Shown one piece after another: positions 5,824-11,609 of a stretch of 11,609 nt of DNA (positions within the stretch are counted from its first letter, which is position 1; each line of letters starts with the position of its first letter). Made by a program: the position numbers and the translations under genes. The notes beneath the pieces are model-generated. The model was given only the letters and a program-made list of their open reading frames with translations, did no database searches and was not told the DNA's origin. The stretch comes from Acetobacteraceae bacterium UBA6159 (GTDB lineage Bacteria > Pseudomonadota > Alphaproteobacteria > Acetobacterales > Acetobacteraceae): the NCBI GenBank assembly GCA_002422345.1, contig DIUL01000017.1, forward strand, positions 1 through 11,609, given 5' to 3'.

Positions 5824-8800
5824 ATGACTGAAACCCTCCAGGTCTGGGGCGCGCCGGAAGGCTGGGACGCGTTCCTCCTCGCCCAGCGCCGCCGGGAATT
5901 CACCGGCTCGGTCCTCCACGTCGCCCGCGATGACGCCCGCATGGCCCGCATGGCCGAAACCCTGGCGTTCATCATGCCGGAGGCGGAAATCCTCCGCTTC
6001 CCGGCCTGGGACTGCCTTCCCTACGACCGCGTGTCGCCCAACCCAGCCATCATCTCGGAACGCGTCGCCACCCTCGCCCGCCTGCTGGAAGACCCCACCG
6101 GCCCGCGCATCGTCCTGACCACGGTCAACGCCCTGGTCCAGCGCATCCCACCACGCGCCGCGCTCGCCGGGTCCTCCCTCGCGCTCAAGGTCAACAGCGT
6201 CGTCAAGCCGGAATCCCTGGCCGGCTTCCTCGAAGCCAACGGCTACACCCGCGCAGGCACCGTCATGGAGCCGGGCGAATACGCCATGCGCGGCGGCATC
6301 ATCGACCTGTTCCCGGCGGGGGAGGCCGAACCCGTCCGGCTCGACCTGTTCGGCGACACGATCGAATCGATCCGTGCCTTCGACCCCACCACCCAGCGCA
6401 GCGCCGCCAAGCGGACGAGCCTGCAACTCCGCCCCGTCTCCGAGGTGCCGCTGGACAAGGAAGCGATCTCCCGTTTCCGCACCGGCTGGCGTGAGTTGTT
6501 CGGGCAGGAAGCGGCCAACGACCCGATCTACCACTCGATCTCCGACGGGCGCCGCCACCCGGGGATGGAGCACTGGGTGCCGCTGTTCCACCCGACGATG
6601 GAAAACCTGCTGGACTATCTGCCCGGCGCCTCCGTCTCCTTCGACCACCAGTCCGACGACGTCCTCTCCGCTCGGCTGGAAATGATCACCGACCACGCCG
6701 CGGCCCGGAAGGCGCCGCCGCGCGATGGGGAGGTGCCGTATCGCCCGCTGCCGGCGGCCCAGCTCTATCTGACCCGGCCGGAGTGGGAGGAGATGCTGGC
6801 CTTCGGGCCGGTCCTGACCTTCAGCCCCTTCGCCAAGGCGGATGGCGGCGTCGGCGTCGAAGGCGGCGGCCGCCCCGGCCCGGTATTCGCGCAAGCAGGG
6901 GCTGGCCCCGGCATCAACGTCTTCGACCAGTTCCGCGCCCAGGCCGAACGCTGGGGCGCCGAGGGGCGACGCATCGTCCTCGCCGCCTGGACCCGTGGCT
7001 CGCGCGAACGGCTGGAACATCTGCTGCGTGAGCACGGCTTCAAGGACGTGGCGCAGGAGGACAATTTCGTCGCCGTCCGCCGCAAGCCAGCGGGCTCGGT
7101 GTCCCTGGTCACGTTGGGGGTCGAGCGCGGCTTCGTCGCCGATCGCCTCGCTTTGGTGGGCGAACAGGACCTGCTGGGTGAACGCATCTCCCGCCCCGCC
7201 CGCCGACGCAAGCGGGCCGACCAGTTCATCGCTGAGGCCACCGAGATCGCCGAGGGCGACCTGGTCGTGCATCAGGAATACGGCATCGGCCGCTACGACG
7301 GGCTGGTGACCCTGACCGTCACCGGCGCCGCGCATGACTGCCTGCGCCTGATCTATGATGGCGACGAAAAGCTGTTCCTGCCGGTCGAAAACATCGAAAT
7401 CCTGTCCCGTTTCGGCAGTGAGCAGAACGGCGTCGCGCTGGACAAATTGGGCGGGGCCGGCTGGCAGTCGCGCAAGGCGCGGATGAAGCAGCGCATCCGC
7501 GACATGGCCGGCGAACTGATCCGCATCGCCGCCGAACGCCAGGTGCGCGACGCCGAACTGATGACTCCGCCCGAGGGCACGTTCGACGAATTCTGCGCTC
7601 GCTTCCCCTTCGCGGAAACCGAGGACCAGGCGCGCGCCATCGCCGATGTGCTGGAGGACCTGGCCGCCGGCAAGCCGATGGACCGGCTGATCTGCGGCGA
7701 CGTGGGCTTCGGCAAGACCGAGGTCGCGCTGCGGGCCGCCTTCATCGCCGCCATGTCCGGCGCGCAGGTGGCCGTCGTGGTCCCGACGACGTTGCTGTCG
7801 CGGCAGCATTTCCGCACGTTCTCGGCCCGCTTCGCCGGATTGCCGATCAAGGTCGGGCAGTTGTCGCGCATGGTCACGGCGAAGGAGGCGACCGAGGTCA
7901 AGAAGGCCCTGGCCAGCGGCGACATCAACATCGTCGTCGGCACCCATGCTCTGCTGGCGAAGTCGATCCAGTTCTCCCATCTGGGCCTGCTGATCGTGGA
8001 CGAGGAGCAGCATTTCGGCGTTTCGCACAAGGAACGGCTGAAGGCGCTGCGGGCCGATGTGCATGTCCTGACCCTGACGGCCACGCCGATCCCGCGCACG
8101 CTGCAATTGTCGCTGTCGGGCGTGCGGGAGATGAGCATCATCGCGACCCCGCCGGTCGATCGGTTGGCGGTCCGCACCTTCATCATGCCGTTCGATTCGG
8201 TGGTGGTGCGGGAGGCGATCCAGCGCGAACGCTTCCGCGGCGGGCAGATCTTCTGCGTCGTGCCGCGGGTCGAGGACCTGGGCCGGATGGCCGAACGCCT
8301 GGCCGAGATCGTGCCGGAAGCCCGCATGGCGCAGGCGCATGGGCGGCTGTCACCCACCGACCTCGAACGGGTGATGACCGAGTTTGGCGACGGCAAATAC
8401 GACATCCTGCTGTCGACCAATATCGTCGAGAGCGGGCTGGACATGCCGGCCGTGAACACGCTGATCATCTACCGGGCCGATATGTTCGGGCTGGGGCAGT
8501 TGTACCAGCTTCGCGGGCGGGTCGGGCGCGGCAAGCAGCGGGGCTATGCCTATCTGACCTGGCCGGCGAACCATCGTTTGTCCGTCGCCGCCGAGAAGCG
8601 GCTGACCGTGATGCAGACGCTCGATACGCTGGGGGCGGGGTTCACGTTGGCCTCCCACGATCTGGATATCCGCGGCGCCGGCAACCTGCTGGGCGAGGAA
8701 CAGTCCGGCCATATCCGGGAAGTCGGGATCGAGCTTTACCAGCAGATGCTGGAGGACGCGGTCGCCGATGTTCGCGCCGGCGCCGGCAAATCCGAGGAAT

Positions 8801-9267
8801 CCGGCCGCGACTGGACCCCCAACATCTCCCTGGGGCTGCCCGTCCTGATCCCCGAGGCCTATGTCCGCGACCTGCCCGTCCGGCTAGGCCTGTACCGCAG
8901 GATCGGCGCGCTGGCGTCAGATGGGGAAACCGAGGCGATGGCGGCCGAACTCGTCGACCGCTTCGGCAAGATGCCCGATGAGGTCGACAACCTGCTCGGC
9001 GTCGTCGCCCTGAAACGCGCCTGCCGCGTGGCCGGGGTGGAGAAGCTGGAGGCCGGCCCGAAAGGCATGGTCCTGTCCTTCCGCGGCAACAAGTTCGCCA
9101 ACCCCCCCGGCTTGGTCAAATGGCTCGGCACCAAGGGCGGGCTGGTGCGGCTGCGGCCGGACCACAAGCTCGCGATCTCCCGCGACATGGATGTCGCGAC
9201 ACGGGTGCGCTTTGCCAAGGACACGCTGGGAGCGCTGGCTGGGATCGTGGCGGAGGGGAAAGCCTGA
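5824..9267 (+). CDS. mfd: Transcription-repair coupling factor Mfd
   Basis: The product is 1147 aa, essentially the length of the E. coli protein (1148). Mfd is an ATP-driven DNA translocase that dislodges RNA polymerase stalled at lesions and recruits UvrA for nucleotide excision repair. The UvrB-like N-terminal module has CLPYDRVSPNPAIISERVAT (64-83) and GEYAMRGGIIDLFPAG (151-166). The RNA-polymerase interaction domain is about 470-540 (GDLVVHQEYGIGRYDGL). The RecG-like motor has Walker A GDVGFGKT (625-632), VVGTHALL (704-711), DEEQ (726-729), TATPIPRT (752-759), STNIVESGLDMP (864-875) and QLRGRVGR (895-902). DIRGAGNLLGEEQSGHI (948-964) and the C-terminal autoinhibitory domain (about 1000-1110) follow. 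A Gly-rich linker lies at about 341-363. The ATG at 5824 gives the family-like N-terminus; upstream in-frame starts at 5725-5728 would translate through the palindrome. The Shine-Dalgarno is weak. Confidence 0.97.
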   Translation: MTETLQVWGAPEGWDAFLLAQRRREFTGSVLHVARDDARMARMAETLAFIMPEAEILRFPAWDCLPYDRVSPNPAIISERVATLARLLEDPTGPRIVLTTVNALVQRIPPRAALAGSSLALKVNSVVKPESLAGFLEANGYTRAGTVMEPGEYAMRGGIIDLFPAGEAEPVRLDLFGDTIESIRAFDPTTQRSAAKRTSLQLRPVSEVPLDKEAISRFRTGWRELFGQEAANDPIYHSISDGRRHPGMEHWVPLFHPTMENLLDYLPGASVSFDHQSDDVLSARLEMITDHAAARKAPPRDGEVPYRPLPAAQLYLTRPEWEEMLAFGPVLTFSPFAKADGGVGVEGGGRPGPVFAQAGAGPGINVFDQFRAQAERWGAEGRRIVLAAWTRGSRERLEHLLREHGFKDVAQEDNFVAVRRKPAGSVSLVTLGVERGFVADRLALVGEQDLLGERISRPARRRKRADQFIAEATEIAEGDLVVHQEYGIGRYDGLVTLTVTGAAHDCLRLIYDGDEKLFLPVENIEILSRFGSEQNGVALDKLGGAGWQSRKARMKQRIRDMAGELIRIAAERQVRDAELMTPPEGTFDEFCARFPFAETEDQARAIADVLEDLAAGKPMDRLICGDVGFGKTEVALRAAFIAAMSGAQVAVVVPTTLLSRQHFRTFSARFAGLPIKVGQLSRMVTAKEATEVKKALASGDINIVVGTHALLAKSIQFSHLGLLIVDEEQHFGVSHKERLKALRADVHVLTLTATPIPRTLQLSLSGVREMSIIATPPVDRLAVRTFIMPFDSVVVREAIQRERFRGGQIFCVVPRVEDLGRMAERLAEIVPEARMAQAHGRLSPTDLERVMTEFGDGKYDILLSTNIVESGLDMPAVNTLIIYRADMFGLGQLYQLRGRVGRGKQRGYAYLTWPANHRLSVAAEKRLTVMQTLDTLGAGFTLASHDLDIRGAGNLLGEEQSGHIREVGIELYQQMLEDAVADVRAGAGKSEESGRDWTPNISLGLPVLIPEAYVRDLPVRLGLYRRIGALASDGETEAMAAELVDRFGKMPDEVDNLLGVVALKRACRVAGVEKLEAGPKGMVLSFRGNKFANPPGLVKWLGTKGGLVRLRPDHKLAISRDMDVATRVRFAKDTLGALAGIVAEGKA

Positions 9268-9279
9268 CAGGGCAGGGGC

Positions 9280-10278
9280 TCACCCGATCGGGATTCCCAG
9301 CGACCGTTTGCTCAGCAGTCCGATCACCCCCAGCACATCCCCCCGGATGTCGGGCGGCGGGCCCGGGTCCTGGGGCCGGGTCCACAACGATCGGACCCTT
9401 GTCTTCAGGTCCGGTGGCGGCGGGGCGGGCGGGGGCGGCTTGCGCAGATGGGCCACGGCGTCGAACCCCGTATAGGACGGGTAGTTGTTCAGCGGACCAT
9501 GCTTTTCCTCCCCGCGCCCGTTCAAGGGGCGGAGCATCCGTTCGGCATGGTCGGGGTCGACGAGGTCGGCGTAGCGGGACTGGCCGTCCTCGGGGGCCGT
9601 CATGCTGTAGTATCGTTCCACGGTCAGGCCGGCGGCCTCGGCGAGGCGCAGGAACGACAGGGGGGAGAAGCAGTGCAGCCGCATGGGCATGACCGCCCCG
9701 TGCGGCTCGATCTTCGAGAGGGTGTACATCAGCACCGGCAGGTTCGGCTGGGTGACATGCAACAGCCCCCCGACCCGAAGCTTGGCCGCCTGCCGGCGCA
9801 GGGTTGCGACCGGATCGGGCAGCCGACCCAGCGTGTCGGCATAGCGCAGGGCATCGAGGAAGCCGTCCGGGATCATGGTGTCGAACTCCTCGGGCGTCAG
9901 CACGGCGATCTGCCGTCCGATCCCATCCTCCCGGGCTTCCCGCGACCAGGTGACCTCGAAGGCCACCGCGGCCCCGGCATGCATCGCGTTCCAGGCGAAG
10001 GCGGCGTCCGGGGCGCCGAGATTGGCCACCGTCATCCGCCCGATCGACAGGTTGCACAAGGACGCGAGTTCGCGGGCCTGGCGCTGGTGGGTGGCCCGGA
10101 TGTCCTCCGCTCCATCGCGCCTCAGGAGCAGCATGTCCTCATACGCATGGACCGCCACGGGGTCGGGCATCCCGATCCGGAAGATATGCCGGCAGTCGAA
10201 GCACACGTTGAACTCCCGGCCATCCTTCTTGAAGAAGGTCGTGGTCAGGTCACAGGCGCAGATCGGGCAGGGCGTCAT
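9280..10278 (-). CDS. Zinc-ribbon, class I methyltransferase-like protein with degenerate SAM motif
   Basis: The product is 332 aa. A putative N-terminal zinc ribbon has CPIC (4-7, plus Cys9) and CFDC (26-29). A Methyltransf_23-like fold follows. The late part matches well: RYADTLGRLPDPVATLRRQA (145-164) and KLRVGGLLHVTQPN (167-180) resemble the usual post-motif II and III region, and MRLHCFSPLSFLRLAEAAGL (199-218) resembles the HLHxFSPxSLxxLLxxAGF block. Motif I, normally DxGxGxG, reads ANLGAPDAAF (85-94), so SAM binding is questionable. A PPPPAPPPP linker (281-289) precedes a C-terminal tail. The target, if any, is unknown. The ATG at 10276-10278 is the natural start, because the zinc-ribbon cysteines begin at residue 4. 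It is convergent with mfd across 12 bp and divergent from the DUF2332 gene. Confidence 0.78.
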   Translation of the reverse strand: MTPCPICACDLTTTFFKKDGREFNVCFDCRHIFRIGMPDPVAVHAYEDMLLLRRDGAEDIRATHQRQARELASLCNLSIGRMTVANLGAPDAAFAWNAMHAGAAVAFEVTWSREAREDGIGRQIAVLTPEEFDTMIPDGFLDALRYADTLGRLPDPVATLRRQAAKLRVGGLLHVTQPNLPVLMYTLSKIEPHGAVMPMRLHCFSPLSFLRLAEAAGLTVERYYSMTAPEDGQSRYADLVDPDHAERMLRPLNGRGEEKHGPLNNYPSYTGFDAVAHLRKPPPPAPPPPDLKTRVRSLWTRPQDPGPPPDIRGDVLGVIGLLSKRSLGIPIG

Positions 10279-10414
10279 GGCGGCGGGCGGCCTTCAGGGC
10301 GGATGGTCCTGGCGCGAACTTGGGCCTGGAGGGACGCCGAGCCAAGCCTTCTTCCCACGGTCGGTGCGCGTCAGCCGTGTGGCGGGGATGGCTCCGACCG
10401 TGTATCCAGCGCTC
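10279..10414. promoter_or_regulatory. Divergent intergenic region with a 9-bp inverted repeat
   Basis: These 136 bp separate the methyltransferase-like gene and the DUF2332 gene. CACGGTCGG (10356-10364) and CCGACCGTG (10394-10402) are perfect inverted copies 29 bp apart. The right arm ends 12 bp before the DUF2332 ATG. This could be an operator or a leader hairpin. I see no good sigma70-like promoter on either strand. Confidence 0.35.
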
Positions 10415-11368
10415 ATGACCGAACGCATCGCCGCCCAGTTCCGCCGCTTCGCCGAGAAGGAGGCCAGGGGCCACTCCGCCCTGTATGAGGCCCTGGCCCT
10501 GGGCGTCGCCGGCGACGGGGACCTGCTGGCTCTGCTGGCCGGACTGCCGCCCGACAAGCAGCAGCCCAACCTGCTGTTCGCCGCCGTCCGCCTGGTCTGC
10601 GGCACCCCGGCCGATTTCCCGTCCTTCCGCGCCAGCCTGCTGGGCCGGGCGGCGGATGTCGTGGCGGCGATCCTCGCGCACCGCACCCAGACCAACGAAC
10701 CCGGGCGTTGCGCCGTCCTGCTGCCGGTGCTCGCCCGCCTGCACCAGCCCTTGGCACTGATCGAGGTCGGGGCCTCGGCCGGGCTGTGCCTGATCCCCGA
10801 GCAATATGCCTACGACTACAACGGCACCCGCCTGGGGGCCGCCACGGCGCCGGTGTTCCACTGCCTCGCCAACGACCCGACTCCGATCCCGCAGGCCCTG
10901 CCGCGGATTACCTGGCGCGCCGGGCTGGACCTGGAGCCGGTGAGCCCTCGGGACCCCGACCAGATGGCCTGGCTGGAGGCCCTGATCTGGCCCGACCAGC
11001 CGGAGCGCCTGGCCCGCTTCCGGGCGGCGGCAGACCTGGTGCGCCGGACCTCGGTTCGGGTGCGGCGGGGCGACCTGACCACCGACCTGGGGGCCTTGAT
11101 TGACGAGGTGCCGAACGGGCCGACGATCGTCGTGTTCCACTCGGCCACCCTGGCCTATGTCCCGGACCCCGCCGCCCGGGCCGCCTTCGCCACCCTGCTG
11201 TGGGAGAGAAGCGCGGTCTGGATCAGCAACGAGGCGCCGTTTGTGTTCCCCGACATCGCCGCCCGTGCCCCTCGCCCCGGTCCGGCGGGGGCGTTCCTGC
11301 TGGCGGTGAACGGGCGCCCGGTGGCGTGGACGGATCCCCATGGGGCGTGGATTGATTGGTTGGGGTGA
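10415..11368 (+). CDS. DUF2332 family protein
   Basis: The product is 317 aa. The DUF2332 pattern runs the full length: ERIAAQFRRFAEKEARGHSALYEALA (3-28), LIEVGASAGLCLIPEQYAYDY (115-135), ITWRAGLDLEPVSPRDPDQM (165-184), WLEALIWPDQPERLARF (186-202), VVFHSATLAYVP (239-250) and a terminal DPHGAWIDWLG. EVGASAGL resembles a SAM-type glycine loop, and the family is probably Rossmann-like, but its activity is not known to me. I chose ATG 10415 because the family's conserved N-terminus begins there. ATG 10388, which has a GGCGGGG run directly before it, would add nine residues; neither has a good Shine-Dalgarno. The last five codons (11354-11368), including TGA, form the first 15 bases of the downstream 20-bp repeat array. 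Confidence 0.85.
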   Translation: MTERIAAQFRRFAEKEARGHSALYEALALGVAGDGDLLALLAGLPPDKQQPNLLFAAVRLVCGTPADFPSFRASLLGRAADVVAAILAHRTQTNEPGRCAVLLPVLARLHQPLALIEVGASAGLCLIPEQYAYDYNGTRLGAATAPVFHCLANDPTPIPQALPRITWRAGLDLEPVSPRDPDQMAWLEALIWPDQPERLARFRAAADLVRRTSVRVRRGDLTTDLGALIDEVPNGPTIVVFHSATLAYVPDPAARAAFATLLWERSAVWISNEAPFVFPDIAARAPRPGPAGAFLLAVNGRPVAWTDPHGAWIDWLG

Positions 11369-11553
11369 GCCTCGGTTGGTTGGGGTGGCCCCCGGTTGGT
11401 TGGGGTGACTCCGGGTTGTTGGGGTGACCCCCCGGTTGGTGGTTATAGCCCTCGGTTGGTTGGAATAGCCCCCGGTCGGGTGGGATAACCCCGGGTTGGT
11501 TGGGGTGACCCCCGGTTGGGTGGAGTGACTCCCAGCCGGGTGGGGTGACCCCC
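11354..11553. repeat. 20-bp tandem repeat array, ten units
   Basis: There are ten contiguous units, each exactly 20 bp, with consensus GGTTGGTTGGGGTGACCCCC. Units start at 11354, 11374, 11394, 11414, 11434, 11454, 11474, 11494, 11514 and 11534. The unit at 11494 is a perfect match. The unit at 11374 differs at one base and the most diverged (11434) at seven. The unit at 11414 has one deletion and one compensating insertion. Most units contain GGGG-TGA-CCCC or a variant, a potential 4-bp hairpin. The top strand is G-rich with GG-TT-GG-TT-GGGG spacing. There are no spacers, so it is not a CRISPR array. The first unit overlaps the end of the DUF2332 coding region. Confidence 0.9.
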
Positions 11554-11560
11554 GAAAACT

Positions 11561-11583
11561 CCCTCCCCCCTTGAGGGGGAGGG
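11561..11583. repeat. G/C palindromic element after the tandem array
   Basis: CCCTCCCCC (11561-11569) and GGGGGAGGG (11575-11583) form a 9-bp stem with loop CTTGA. The loop and inner stem are the reverse complement of those of the element at 5747-5783. It may end DUF2332 transcripts, but no T-tract follows; the bases after it are G-rich. Confidence 0.6.
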
Positions 11584-11609
11584 TTGGGGTGGGGGGTCAT
11601 CGCGGCACG

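Noticed and set aside
5746..8340. An 864-codon open frame antisense to mfd
   Set aside because: It mirrors the GC3-biased mfd coding sequence, is rich in His, Asp, Gly and Arg, and shows no recognisable domain. It is a typical high-GC shadow frame.
9283..9292. CCCGATCGGG palindrome near the mfd end as a terminator
   Set aside because: It is only 10 bp, has no loop or T-run, and lies within the coding end of the minus-strand gene. It is likely chance in GC-rich DNA.
11354..11553. CRISPR array
   Set aside because: Units are contiguous with no spacers, only 20 bp long, and no cas genes are present.
11223..11600. Minus-strand frame across the tandem array (HPNQPGG-like repeats)
   Set aside because: It arises from the repeat itself plus the antisense of the DUF2332 gene. 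The 20-bp period shifts the frame each unit, so the peptide repeat is not a constant motif.

Overview
The window is a GC-rich chromosomal segment (apart from its left end), most likely from an alphaproteobacterium and possibly Rhodospirillales/Acetobacteraceae. The main evidence is the recG / sdhE / mfd arrangement, which I know as typical of alphaproteobacteria: recG is divergent from the small flavinylation factor gene sdhE, and mfd follows on the sdhE strand. The order and the high G+C suggest the class; assignment below class level is a guess. The window looks mainly like ordinary housekeeping chromosome. I see no tRNA, rRNA, CRISPR array, intact insertion sequence or phage gene.

Layout. 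1-242: visibly less GC-rich edge sequence with a possible 3' gene fragment (2-184). 243-1877 (-): FAD-dependent dehydrogenase of the COG2509 type. 1959-2747 (+): crotonase-fold protein that lacks both classical hydratase glutamates. 2840-3352 (+): two-helix DUF1003 membrane protein. 3357-5414 (-): RecG helicase. 5459-5728 (+): SdhE. 5824-9267 (+): Mfd. 9280-10278 (-): zinc-ribbon methyltransferase-like protein with a degenerate SAM motif. 10415-11368 (+): DUF2332 protein. 11354-11553: exact 20-bp-period tandem array of ten units that begins inside the last codons of the DUF2332 gene. A G/C palindromic element (11561-11583) follows; a related, inverted copy lies between sdhE and mfd (5747-5783).

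How the genes work together. RecG (fork and recombination-intermediate remodelling) and Mfd (removal of stalled RNA polymerase and recruitment of UvrA) are related SF2 DNA translocases of genome maintenance. SdhE supports FAD attachment to succinate dehydrogenase and is functionally separate, although conserved with them. The FAD dehydrogenase and the crotonase-like gene are divergent, with a good sigma70-like promoter facing the crotonase gene. The methyltransferase-like gene and the DUF2332 gene are divergent across 136 bp; their joint role is unknown. Convergent pairs meet with almost no gap (4 bp at 3353-3356, 12 bp at 9268-9279).

The least ordinary features are the 20-bp minisatellite that appears to derive from the end of the DUF2332 gene, the crotonase with replaced catalytic residues, the degenerate methyltransferase, and two divergent intergenic regions in which oppositely facing -10 elements share the same TATA core. 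None of these amounts to a clearly new multi-gene system.
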